Source: Lachancea dasiensis
Lineage: Eukaryota; Ascomycota; Saccharomycetes; Saccharomycetales; Saccharomycetaceae
Direction of reading: 5' to 3'
Assembly (NCBI GenBank): GCA_900074725.1
Contig: LT598461.1
Coordinates: 434,001-498,000 of the forward strand
Length of the DNA: 64,000 nucleotides
The number at the start of each line of letters is the position of its first letter. Positions within the stretch are counted from its first letter, which is position 1. Position numbers and translations under genes: made by a program. The notes under the pieces were generated by a model that worked only from the letters and a program-made list of their open reading frames with translations, searched no databases and was not told the origin of the DNA. Shown here in pieces: positions 51,288 to 62,025 of this stretch.

Positions 51288-52698
51288 TTATGAAGTGAAC
51301 TGCTGAACTCTTTGCCTTTCTTGTGCGGTAGCTAGTAAGGTAAAGAATACCAACTTGGCTCGCTAATCGACAGGTTTGTGATTGAGGTGGCTACACGAGA
51401 GCGCCTCACTTTATTCTCGTCGAACATGATTAGTGTGATAATACTTATCCCGAACTAGCAAGGAAGCAAGCACCAAGACCATGAGGCGGTCCTGGGACTC
51501 TCGACTTCATTCAGGGTTCCTGAGTTGAAATTTCGAAGAGATGCCAGCTGTTGGAGATAGACCGACATAACGCTTATTCAAACATTAACACATAAAAACA
51601 AGTGGAACGAAAATCTGCGGTTAGGCCGTGAGAGCGTTAGATTCGAACTGCGATGGCAAGTATCTAATGTGAGCACTCCGGATGTAGCTCCTGCGTGTGT
51701 CTATATGCCTACGGCAGTTATGGAGAGATACGGTGCGACCCTAATAGGGCCTTGAAGTTGCCTACGCTCCTTGTGCCTCGAAATGCCCGTCTAATCCAGT
51801 GCCTGTGACATTTTTGATGTATGGCCAAAGCCATTTAGCGTATTTTGAATGCTTTTCCTTCTCGGTTGGTCAATAATTTTATTATATCTGATTTTCGTGA
51901 CACCGTGGAGTTTCGTTGTATCACTTTTGATAATACTGTCATTCAGCAAACATACACAATCTCTCGAGCTCGTGCGCTTGACACAAAAGGTCGCAAAGCG
52001 AGAGACATCTTGGCAGCAGCTATACATAATATGGGTACCAAGATCCTTATCCACTGGCTCGCCCAACTTTCCAATTCCAGAAAGGTGTTTATGTTCAGGT
52101 TCACATACACTGTTTATATCGACTACCCTCTCTTAAACATCTTCAAAGAACAGGTAGTGGCGATTTAGATGTCCCAAAGAGCCGATCGTTGCCGTTGTAT
52201 CAGTTAATTTGAGACCCATGGCTCGGGAACGACCGTAGAGTCGCAAGATAGTGGGAGTACTGTCCGTGTTCCGTGACATCTGATCATTCGTCATGTTGAA
52301 CTTTTTTTTTCCTCAGCTATTTACCGATGAGTACATCAGCACATCAGTGATTAACCAGCTCTGTCCAGGACCGGAGCAGGATATTGTAAACTCAGAGGTC
52401 ATCAACCATCATCTAGCTGAAAGCAGATTCTTCCGATTGTAGCAGGGCTCAAATAATAGACCGCAAGGAACTGCAAATCAGGAACAGGGAAAGAAGAGCC
52501 AAAAGCTTGGCAACAAAGAGGGAAAGGGCTTTTGAGAAAGCTCGAAAAGGGTCAGGAACTCTTGGAAATTTTGCTTTGTTTGAAGAAGCCTGTGTGAGTA
52601 GAGTGGTTGAGTTACACGCTGATTCTGCTTTCCATAAGCGGATCGAAAAGCCGAGCCTCGAGAATCCTGAAAAGTAAACACTAGGTCTGTTCAAATCC
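51288..52698. other. 1.4-kb divergent region between DSK2 and DAT1
   Basis: I find no convincing gene. The longest frames, 51845-52168 on the plus strand and 51791-52066 on the minus strand, overlap each other and lack convincing starts. A run of nine T lies at 52302-52310. An unrecognised small RNA cannot be excluded. Confidence 0.5.
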
Positions 52699-53529
52699 AT
52701 GGCAAAAACGTTGGCACAAGGAAGAAAGCCAGGCTCTGGACGGAAACCTGGTAAGGGGAAAACATTGGCCCAGGGCAGGAAACCTGGGTCTGGCAGGAAA
52801 CCGGGAAGTAAAGGTCACGTGACTAAGAAAGATGCACTGACAGATCTCAATGCTGTTCTGCAAGCTCAAATACAAAGTGAAGCGGGCCAAGCAGCCGTCG
52901 CGATAGCTGCCGAAAGTTTGGGTGGGGGCAGCTTGTCCAGTTCCCACTCTAATTCCAAGACAAGTATGCATTCCTATGCTGATTCGCCCGTGCATCAGAT
53001 TCAGCGCCGCAATCAGGTTAACAGAGGGCCTTTGCCTCTATCCGTGAATAGCGATCCTTCGGCCACGGTTACGGCCGGGCTAACTTCTAAACCAGACATG
53101 TATTTGCAGCTGGGTATCTCCGCCAACGCGCGGCCGACGCCTGCAAGCATCTTTGATGGCTCTGGTAGCTCAACAAAGACTCATATTGAAACCAACAATG
53201 TCAACGGTATTCACCACCCAAATATGTCACTGAATCACACCTCCCGCATTCCGGCAATTGAATTGTTCAACCGAACTCAAACGCCTCCTGTGTTACAACC
53301 GGCTACCAACGCGTTCATTCCTGTGCAACCTTGGCCCTCCTCGCAGGCTCCTTCGTCGTTGTTACCTGCATTTTCCCCTTTTGCACCTTCAAATTTGGCG
53401 CAACAGTCGACGCGACCTAACACCTCGAGCTCGCAGCCCGTCAAATATCTTCCGGACCGTTTTAATCTTTCGGGAGATGCAGACTCTATTGCATCGTTTG
53501 CAACGCATTCGAATCTCGGTCGCGAATGA
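52699..53529 (+). CDS. DAT1: Datin, oligo(dA)-oligo(dT) tract-binding protein
   Basis: Datin binds runs of at least about 10 A:T pairs in the minor groove, through N-terminal GRKPG-type pentads that act like AT-hooks. The 276 residues (248 in S. cerevisiae) begin MAKTLAQGRKPGSGRKPGKG, nearly identical to the S. cerevisiae start. KTLAQGRKPGSGRKPG occurs twice (residues 3-18 and 21-36), so there are four complete GRKPG units, more regular than in S. cerevisiae, where the last unit degenerates to arginines. The rest is Ser/Pro/Asn-rich and probably disordered, without a domain I recognise. DAT1-CTK3-BUL order matches YML113W-YML112W-YML111W. Confidence 0.95.
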   Translation: MAKTLAQGRKPGSGRKPGKGKTLAQGRKPGSGRKPGSKGHVTKKDALTDLNAVLQAQIQSEAGQAAVAIAAESLGGGSLSSSHSNSKTSMHSYADSPVHQIQRRNQVNRGPLPLSVNSDPSATVTAGLTSKPDMYLQLGISANARPTPASIFDGSGSSTKTHIETNNVNGIHHPNMSLNHTSRIPAIELFNRTQTPPVLQPATNAFIPVQPWPSSQAPSSLLPAFSPFAPSNLAQQSTRPNTSSSQPVKYLPDRFNLSGDADSIASFATHSNLGRE

Positions 53530-53980
53530 CAGAAAAGTTTACATAGCATTTAAAAAATAAGTTAATATCATTAACAAGGTTGAAATATGGAGTTCGATAC
53601 AGAACAGATCCAGAATGATGTCTAGCGTAGATGGTCTAAATTAATAGATATACCAAGTCTCGTAAATGGTAGACAATCTGTCCAAACTATTCATTCCGTT
53701 TTATAATAGCCATTGGAAACAAGAATTCGACGGGGAGTAGCACTCGATGAATGAAAGCTGCCACTGTGTATTGGGCACGTATTGGGAACTGCCTCGGGAA
53801 TTGCTGGGTTCTTGTAGATTCTCATTAATTATAGCCACTTTAGCCAGGATTCACTGAAGCAGTCTAAATATTCATCATTTAGTACGCAACTTGAATATAA
53901 TGCAAGTGAACAGAGAGACGCGGAAAGTTAAAAAAGCTTGAGCATAACTGCACGCTGGTGGTCCTACGTTGGCGCATATA
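53530..53980. other. Intergenic region between DAT1 and CTK3
   Basis: This 451 bp stretch is AT-rich, with only short chance frames. I see nothing else in it. Confidence 0.5.
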
Positions 53981-54865
53981 ATGGACGCCTTTGAAGCTCG
54001 CCTACAGTTTTTGCAAGTTATAAAAAACTTACACAAGACCTTGAATGCCTCAAAAGACAATTCACCGCTTTCTGGCGGAAACCAACAACAAAACGACCCG
54101 GTATCCTTTTACTTAAAGCACTATGAGCACCACTTCGAAGATTTTCAACAGTGTATGCTTGATTCTGCTGCGAAAATGGACTCTTTGGACAGGCTCAACG
54201 TCCTGGTTTACTGGAGTCGCTTAATATCAATGCTGTGGCCGCGGTGCATGAAAGGTGTCGACGGTGAGCAGAATACTGCTGGAAAGGTTGTACACAACTA
54301 CTTATTGAGACAGTTAGATGAAATCATATTGCTGGTTCTACCCGACCAAGACTGGAAGGCCTTGACGAACTTGAAAGTTTGTTCCGAAATCGTACAATAC
54401 TTGAATCGACTGTGTCAGGTGTTAGACAGCGGTACTGCTGAAACTTTGCTGAAGAAGCCTGTGAGTCAAGCTGCTGAAGCACAGACACTACCCACCTTGG
54501 AGGGCTCATGGTTAAAGATAGACAAAGGTCATCGATGTGATCACAAACAAGCTATGGTGCACTCTTACCGAATATTAGTAGACCGCAAACAGCGTGCTGC
54601 ATTCTTACAGGACTACTATCGAAAAAACGGTGTATGTTCAGTCACTGGTTCCTTTAATACTAGCATACTTTTGCATCGGATGGAGAATGACCGCGAGAGA
54701 CATAAAAAATCAAAAGAGCATCTGTGGGTTACCGAAAGAGATTTTATTCTTGATGCCCAAGAATTTGAGACCCTGTGGAGTTCTTGCAAGGGTATGGCCC
54801 GAAATGACTATTGTGATCTACGAGAACTCAACAAAATTGCGCATAGTAGCTACATGTACAATTGA
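53981..54865 (+). CDS. CTK3: CTDK-I kinase gamma subunit Ctk3
   Basis: Ctk3 is the third subunit of CTDK-I (Ctk1-Ctk2-Ctk3), the kinase that phosphorylates Ser2 of the RNA polymerase II CTD. The ATG at 53981 gives 294 residues (296 in S. cerevisiae); MDAFEARLQFLQVIKNLHKTL aligns directly with the known start. The N-terminal ~155 residues form the helical CID-like (RPR) fold of the family. The C-terminal part keeps NTSILLHRMENDRERHKKSKEHLW and the final DLRELNKIAHSSYMYN. It acts in opposition to Fcp1, also encoded here. Confidence 0.95.
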   Translation: MDAFEARLQFLQVIKNLHKTLNASKDNSPLSGGNQQQNDPVSFYLKHYEHHFEDFQQCMLDSAAKMDSLDRLNVLVYWSRLISMLWPRCMKGVDGEQNTAGKVVHNYLLRQLDEIILLVLPDQDWKALTNLKVCSEIVQYLNRLCQVLDSGTAETLLKKPVSQAAEAQTLPTLEGSWLKIDKGHRCDHKQAMVHSYRILVDRKQRAAFLQDYYRKNGVCSVTGSFNTSILLHRMENDRERHKKSKEHLWVTERDFILDAQEFETLWSSCKGMARNDYCDLRELNKIAHSSYMYN

Positions 54866-55360
54866 ATGCTGCGAGGAACTATAGAGAGGATGGAAAGTGA
54901 TATCAAAATAAGCGTTCTACAACTACTATAAACTGGGCTTAGTAGTATGGTCTGTATCTTTCCTGACCTGTGGTTTTCGCACCGCAAAAAAGGGCCAACT
55001 GACTTTGTAAAACAACAACTAAGGATAATTCAGTCACTACGGAACTCACTCGAATACTTCGTGTGGATGCGGGAAATCCTCACCTTCAATGAACTGGAAC
55101 TTTGTTAGAAGTTGGGCAGTGGTTATTTATTCACTGATCGCGATATGCCGTTCAGAGTGCTCAAGATTTCAGAAGCTGTGTTATATTTTGGCCTACCTTA
55201 AACACCTGCTGAGTATACTCATCGGAGGTGTGGGGTTGTTTCTATAAGTCAACAGAACCCGATTCTATATTTCGCAATTAACGTCTTATTCATTTGTTGA
55301 TCTTTTGAGCTCATCTTTCGACGTGAGTGTAAGACTTTTAACGACCTAGAGCATTGAGAT
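54866..55360. other. Intergenic region between CTK3 and BUL
   Basis: This 495 bp stretch contains the CTK3 3' end and the BUL promoter. I see no gene or repeat. Confidence 0.5.
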
Positions 55361-58036
55361 ATGCGCAATGAAAGGCACCTTAAACCTGAAATCAGAAAGC
55401 GAGAGTCAGAGGCTAATAGAGCGCGCTCGCCATCTCCTTCTCTGTTCTTTAAGAGCTCGCCCTCGTCAAACTTGCTGAAACTCAGGAAAGCACATTCATC
55501 TTTTGGAGATAGCAGAGCATCAACCGGAAACGAACTGGATAGCACGATTCAAACGTCCAAAACAGGGGACCCTGCTGCGTCTTTAAGTACCGAACAAAGC
55601 GTGAATAGACCTCCCAATGACATGATGGTCGAAGTCCTGCCATCCTTTGAGCTTTACAATACACTTCACAGGCATATCCCGCAAGGTAATGTCGACCCTG
55701 ACAGGATCGATTTTCCACCTACTTATCAAGAAGTGCAGGCAAGATCTCCTCTACTCTCTAGTGAAACTGATAGTCAACTTCCTGAATCTTCGGAAGCCTC
55801 CGTTCAGTCGTTCGATCATCTTGCGCCATCCCCGAGCGGTGGTGTCAGGGATGAAATGCACAACTTGGAGGCATTGGGTACCGTGCAGGAGCCTATTCAA
55901 GATGATGTTGATGAAACGGACAGTATCTACATCGATAAAATCTATTCCCTCCCAAAATCAACAAAACCAATTGAAATCGACATTCACGTTACAAAGGAGC
56001 CTGCAGCGGTCGATAAGAAAGCAGAGGACGAGTCGCTATTGAGAGAGTACACTTCGGGAGACATTTTGCACGGTTATGTTATCATCGCCAATAAGTCTTC
56101 GGTACCAATCAAATTTGAAATGTTCTATGTAACACTGGAGGGCCATGCGACGGTTGTAGATCGAGAGTGCGGAAAGCGCACCGTCAAGCGCTTTCTTAGA
56201 ATGGTGGACCTAAGTGCCAGCTGGTCGTACTCGGATATTGACGTCGCAAATGGAGTCAATTATCTTCCAGGTGCCAAAGATTTCGAAAATTGTACCATAG
56301 GACTTCTCAACAGTAGGACTCTGCAGCCCAACACCAGGTACAAAAAATACTTTATGTTCAAGTTCCCCTCGCATCTTTTAGATGTTTCTTGTAAACACCA
56401 ACAATTTTCCCACTGTTTAGTACCGCCAACTCTCGGAATAGACCCTGTCAAAGGGAGTGGTAAATACTCTGGCATAAAAATAAACCCTTTGCTGGGCTAT
56501 GGGCATACGGGAACCAGAGGCTCTCCCATTTTAACAGATGACCTGAGTGGCAAAGAAACGTCCATTAGTTATATCATTGATACGAAGGTCGTTGGAAAAG
56601 ACGCTCGGACTAGAAAACTTAACATTTTGAAAGAACGCGAGTACAATTTGCGGTTTGTCCCATTTGGGTTTTGCCGCCCATTCAGCGGTGAACGAAGTCC
56701 ACTTAATCAACTACAAGATATTACACGACTTGTTCAAGAGAGGCTCGGGGCTCTGAAAAATGTGATGCAACGATTAGAAGCGAACGAGCAGATCACCAAT
56801 CAGGATTTACACAATACCGACGTCAGTGGATGTGTAAGTGATCCTACCGAAATTGACTCAGAAGAAATATTGAGGCGAAAGCTTAACCAAGTGTATATCA
56901 GTAACCGCATCGATCCAATCTCTTCATCGTTTCCTCTCAGGGCCTCGAAAGTTGGGAAAGTGAAAACCAAAATGATCGAGACTGAGTTCAAGTATAGTGT
57001 CAAAGGAAGGCAAAAAACATCTAACAAACTCAAGAAAGGTCTCTTTGGAAGCTTAGCGGGCTCGCCTGCGTCGTCTACCGGGTCAGCAAATGCCTCTAGC
57101 AATAAGTCTGGGATTATTGTCCTCACAAGTGAAGTTCCTAAAGCGGGGCTTTCTTATATGAAACCTTCCTTGTTAAGAAAAACCAACAAATTCGAAAAGA
57201 AAGGTGCCCAGAATAAGGAAAACTGGAAAAATCTCACCACATCCTTGCCGGAAAAGGATAAAGAAATTTTAGATCAAGTTATCATTAATATGAGGTGTAT
57301 CCAGGCTAATAATGGAGAATCGCATGAACCACCCCAGATTCACTCTGTAACTACAGAGCTCGTCTCTATGTCAGTCAGTTCCACAAATTCGATTCCCATC
57401 AAGCTTGACGCAGATCTAATTTTGAGAAAAGGAAGATTAGAGCAAGTTAAAAATGTATTCCAAGGATTTAAGAGCGAAGCAGACGAGTTGAGGGTAAACT
57501 TTGAAAAAAATCGAGAAAACTTGAACAAACTCTTCAACAAAAGTGCAAGGCCGGGTGTACATGAGGAGTTAAGATTTTCTAATTTTCTGTCAGATCAAAT
57601 CCTCTGTGACATTGAAAGCATCGCTACCCTTCGCAGTGGGATCCAGACTCTCCCGCATATCTTCAAAAGGCAAATACATACACTTGTCGACGAGGATGAT
57701 TCGTTAGAGTGCTCACCAAGCAAAAGTCCCAGCGCCACCAGCCTTTTGTCAGCCACCTTCAGCGGCTCTTCAATTGGCAGCCATGAGGGCTCGGTGACAG
57801 AACGGTTGAGAAAACAGCTGTTTCGAGAATGGGTAAGAACAAGTGACCATGAATATGACAGGGTGATTACAGTAAATCTCCAGTTTGGAGATGATATCAG
57901 AGAAACTTTGATTCCCACTTTTGAAAGTTGTCTAGTATCAAGACTTTACTGCATTCGCATCAATGTGAAATTTGAAGGACAGCTCGGTATTGCTTCCATT
58001 GACGTCCCTGCTCAAGTCAGGCTACTGGAAGCCTAG
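55361..58036 (+). CDS. Rsp5-binding arrestin-like adaptor Bul1/Bul2
   Basis: Bul proteins are arrestin-type adaptors. They recruit the ubiquitin ligase Rsp5 to permeases such as Gap1, which are then sorted to the vacuole. The 891 residues (Bul1 976, Bul2 920) contain the Rsp5-binding PPxY motif as PPTY at 119-122, in DFPPTYQEVQARSPL. The arrestin-like N domain starts near 205 (IDIHVTKEP...SGDILHGYVIIANKSSVPIKFEMFYVTLEGHA) and the C domain continues to about 460. Long charged and Ser-rich inserts interrupt the fold. The C-terminal end (YCIRINVKFEGQLGIASIDVPAQVRL) is the family ending. S. cerevisiae has BUL1 beside RCE1-ZDS1 and BUL2 beside COQ5-ZDS2. This copy has all of those as neighbours, so it is the unduplicated gene and neither name is exact. 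Confidence 0.95.
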   Translation: MRNERHLKPEIRKRESEANRARSPSPSLFFKSSPSSNLLKLRKAHSSFGDSRASTGNELDSTIQTSKTGDPAASLSTEQSVNRPPNDMMVEVLPSFELYNTLHRHIPQGNVDPDRIDFPPTYQEVQARSPLLSSETDSQLPESSEASVQSFDHLAPSPSGGVRDEMHNLEALGTVQEPIQDDVDETDSIYIDKIYSLPKSTKPIEIDIHVTKEPAAVDKKAEDESLLREYTSGDILHGYVIIANKSSVPIKFEMFYVTLEGHATVVDRECGKRTVKRFLRMVDLSASWSYSDIDVANGVNYLPGAKDFENCTIGLLNSRTLQPNTRYKKYFMFKFPSHLLDVSCKHQQFSHCLVPPTLGIDPVKGSGKYSGIKINPLLGYGHTGTRGSPILTDDLSGKETSISYIIDTKVVGKDARTRKLNILKEREYNLRFVPFGFCRPFSGERSPLNQLQDITRLVQERLGALKNVMQRLEANEQITNQDLHNTDVSGCVSDPTEIDSEEILRRKLNQVYISNRIDPISSSFPLRASKVGKVKTKMIETEFKYSVKGRQKTSNKLKKGLFGSLAGSPASSTGSANASSNKSGIIVLTSEVPKAGLSYMKPSLLRKTNKFEKKGAQNKENWKNLTTSLPEKDKEILDQVIINMRCIQANNGESHEPPQIHSVTTELVSMSVSSTNSIPIKLDADLILRKGRLEQVKNVFQGFKSEADELRVNFEKNRENLNKLFNKSARPGVHEELRFSNFLSDQILCDIESIATLRSGIQTLPHIFKRQIHTLVDEDDSLECSPSKSPSATSLLSATFSGSSIGSHEGSVTERLRKQLFREWVRTSDHEYDRVITVNLQFGDDIRETLIPTFESCLVSRLYCIRINVKFEGQLGIASIDVPAQVRLLEA

Positions 58037-58090
58037 AGTTGTTATATACATCTATAAGATAGCCAAATGATATATTACTCGCATAAACTT

Positions 58091-59441
<1,351 letters not shown>

Positions 59442-59446
59442 AAAAA
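59442..59446 (-). terminator. RNA polymerase III terminator of tRNA-Pro
   Basis: A run of five T on the tRNA strand begins one base after the mature 3' end. This is the normal Pol III stop signal. Confidence 0.85.
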
Positions 59447-59447
59447 T

Positions 59448-59559
59448 GGGGCGAGCTGGGAATTGAACCCAGGGCCTCTCGCATGCTTGTGGTTTATTAG
59501 TCCGAGTTAAGGCTCGAACTTCGCCCAAAGCGAGAATCATACCACTAGACCACACGCCC
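59448..59559 (-). tRNA. tRNA-Pro(UGG) with a 40-nt intron
   Basis: The two exons (59524-59559 and 59448-59483, 36 nt each) give a 72-nt tRNA that matches the known yeast tRNA-Pro(UGG) throughout. The acceptor stem GGGCGUG pairs with CUCGCCC with the same U6-U67 mismatch as in yeast, and the discriminator base is C73. The A box GGTCTAGTGG and B box GGTTCAATTCC are intact. The anticodon loop TTTGGGT carries UGG. The intron (59484-59523) lies one base 3' of the anticodon, at the canonical 37/38 site, and is removed by the tRNA splicing endonuclease. It is about 40 nt here; I recall about 31 nt in S. cerevisiae. The gene reads toward COQ5. Confidence 0.96.
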
Positions 59560-60694
59560 GCTGATCTTGTGATCTTTAAATTTTCTGAAGGCTGTATATG
59601 CAATTCAATATCATCTGATTGAATATAATCAACCACAGCTCCAGTCAGGAATATCATATCTCCCGTCGGTACTCAACGGTTGGGACTTACTGCTCACCAC
59701 TAATCTACTTGCTATAACACTAACTATCATTATTGTCCTTGGTTTGCAGCCTTTGTCTGAAATGTAAGTTGTTGCCCTGCTTGCAACTATGAAGAACCTC
59801 CTTGTGGTGACCGTCAACACAGGTCAAAAGTGATATATACAACGTCAGTAAAAGAGGAAAGTACGTTCCACCAGAATAAAAGCTACTACATAGACATGAC
59901 AGGATCAACCATTTGCAATGCATCTGAAAGTTCAGTTATTGGACTTGCTGGGTTAAAGTGAGACTATCATGGCCTACCTATATCTACATTGATCCAGCCA
60001 AAGTTTTACACATATACCCCTTATACGTCTCAGAGATGAACTAGAGGTACATTCTCAGCCAAAAGGAGATAACCAACAGGCCACCATATCCTCTAGACCA
60101 TTTATCACCTATTAGGATGATGCCCTGCGATGCCTATGAAAAATGTCTCGAAAAAACAGTTCAACGAGTTAAAATTAGCTAGCTTCTAGTAAAGGAAGTA
60201 GTTTTAGTGTGGAACAAAGATTGGTAGGCTGAAAGTTTGTCGACACTTTACAGCGGTATTGTAATGTGACATCTCAATGGTTTCTGGCATGGCGAAACAC
60301 TTGATGCATGTACATTAGCCCAAGATAATCTCCAATTCATTGAAGCTTTACCTGATCATGTACTCTATACTCTATATAATATTCAATCGTTCTTACCATT
60401 CTGAGAAAGAACCAGATGAGGACACACTGCACTGACGAACGTCAGACAAATCAATAGAGCAAGGTTGTGAGAATATAAAGCTTACTCATGCCGCAGGGTC
60501 GATGTTCGGACATCTAAGATGGCTACTGCGCCTTCCTTGGGCGTCCTCCTCCATCTGCTGACTGGCTGTTCCCATCGTTAAACACGGATGGATAGAGTAT
60601 TGTCAAACCTTGCCAAATCATGTGCAACCATAACTAAAGCCAAGGTTGCCGACATCCAATAGCTGCTCGCTCTTGGGTCCTTTTAACTCTCCCA
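59560..60694. other. Gene-free region between tRNA-Pro and RCE1
   Basis: This 1.1 kb stretch lies upstream of both the tRNA (minus) and RCE1 (plus). No protein frame is credible. Sites upstream of tRNAs are favoured by yeast LTR elements, but I could not find matched TG...CA ends with flanking 5-bp repeats, so I call nothing. Confidence 0.5.
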
Positions 60695-61651
60695 ATGCAG
60701 ACCTCGACTTTTCTCATACTGCTCTATATTCCTACCTCATATGTTGCAGCCATACATCTATGGGCTCACCCCATTGGTCGCTACAAAACTAGAAGAGATG
60801 ACCCCAGAGTGATTAAATCCAGAATACGACGCGTAATGCTTGTGACAGCATTGAACCTGTTACTTATACCTTGGTTTCTTGCTGCTTTTGGGAACCACTC
60901 TTTCATCAGCGCTTTTCTATCCATTGGTCTAATCCCTGGTGTCTATTTGAGCCTTGACGGTACCGTAGTTCATTACGATATTCCCCGATTCATCGAGAGT
61001 ATTCTGAGCTGCTTGAAGTTGGCATGCATTTTGTATAGTGGTCCATTATTAGATAATGTCTCTTACTATCTGCTAGTCCCCGATGCCAGCGTGTTCGAGA
61101 TGTGGTCCGATGTACGAGACGAAATCTTCACTATATGGGGTTTTCGAAACTATATTTTTGGGCCAGTCACAGAGGAGATCTTTTTTACTGCGATGCTAAC
61201 CAACTGCCATATACTAACCAGTCCTGATCTTCCGACGCAGACATCAGTATTATGGATTTTACCTCTGTTTTTCGGTCTTGCTCACGTACATCATGCTTGG
61301 GAACTACATTCTACTGGTCTGTATGGCCCTGGGCAGGTCATCTTATCGACGCTATTGCAACTGACCTATACTACAATTTTCGGTGCTTTCACCAATTTCA
61401 TATTCCTGCGCAGTGGCGGCAATCTGTGGTGTTGCATTTTATTACACTGCTTTGCCAACTACATGGGGCTACCTCAAGGCTCGGAGTTGGCTTCCTGTCT
61501 AGTGGCTAGTGGTGGATCTACGCCTTTACGCAAGCTTTACGCCCATATCTGGAAATACGCCTATGTAGCGAGCTTGGTGGTTGGAATTGTTGCATTCAAA
61601 AACAATATTCATGCCTCCACCTCAGGAAAGTATTCAATCGAACTTCAATGA
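60695..61651 (+). CDS. RCE1: Type II CAAX prenyl protease Rce1
   Basis: Rce1 is the ER-membrane endoprotease that removes the last three residues from farnesylated or geranylgeranylated CAAX proteins such as Ras. The 318 residues (315 in S. cerevisiae) have about eight hydrophobic segments and begin at the ATG at 60695. The catalytic residues of the ABI/CPBP family are all visible: the glutamate pair in GPVTEEIFFTAML (Glu160, Glu161), His197 in FFGLAHVHHAWE, and His251 with Asn255 in LLHCFANYMGLP. It lies between BUL and ZDS, as in the order YMR275C-YMR274C-YMR273C of S. cerevisiae. Confidence 0.97.
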   Translation: MQTSTFLILLYIPTSYVAAIHLWAHPIGRYKTRRDDPRVIKSRIRRVMLVTALNLLLIPWFLAAFGNHSFISAFLSIGLIPGVYLSLDGTVVHYDIPRFIESILSCLKLACILYSGPLLDNVSYYLLVPDASVFEMWSDVRDEIFTIWGFRNYIFGPVTEEIFFTAMLTNCHILTSPDLPTQTSVLWILPLFFGLAHVHHAWELHSTGLYGPGQVILSTLLQLTYTTIFGAFTNFIFLRSGGNLWCCILLHCFANYMGLPQGSELASCLVASGGSTPLRKLYAHIWKYAYVASLVVGIVAFKNNIHASTSGKYSIELQ

Positions 61652-62025
61652 TCGCTATTATAGGGCTGCTGCGCTTTTAAATCACCAGCTAAAATCAAGT
61701 TTTATCATAGCTGTCACTATTAATTTGACTGACGTTAATTGGTGAATTTCGTACCATGGTATCAAATTTTAATTGTTACGCGTCTAGCGAAAATGTATAC
61801 CTTAGCCAAACATTTTGTAGAGGGAAAAACCGAGTGGTCGAGACCAGAGCCTGATCGATTCCAACTGGCATTGGGGCCGTCAATCTAGCTCCTTCATTAT
61901 TCGCGTGTGTTAGTTGGTAGGTCTAGCGCGTATTATTATTATACAGATTGAACCATTTCATACACATTCCTTCACTGGGCTGTAGTAGCTGATTTGAAGC
62001 TGAGCTCCACTATATCGTCAAAAGA
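61652..62025. other. RCE1 3' end and ZDS promoter
   Basis: This 374 bp stretch lies between tandem genes and is AT-rich. No gene is seen. Confidence 0.5.

Noticed and set aside
51630-51655. T-arm-like sequence (AGTTCGAATCT on the minus strand)
   Set aside because: The flanking bases do not pair to form a T stem and there is no acceptor stem.
59640-60690. Possible LTR remnant upstream of the tRNA-Pro gene
   Set aside because: The position is typical for such insertions, but no terminal TG...CA ends, target-site duplication or familiar LTR sequence could be recognised by eye.
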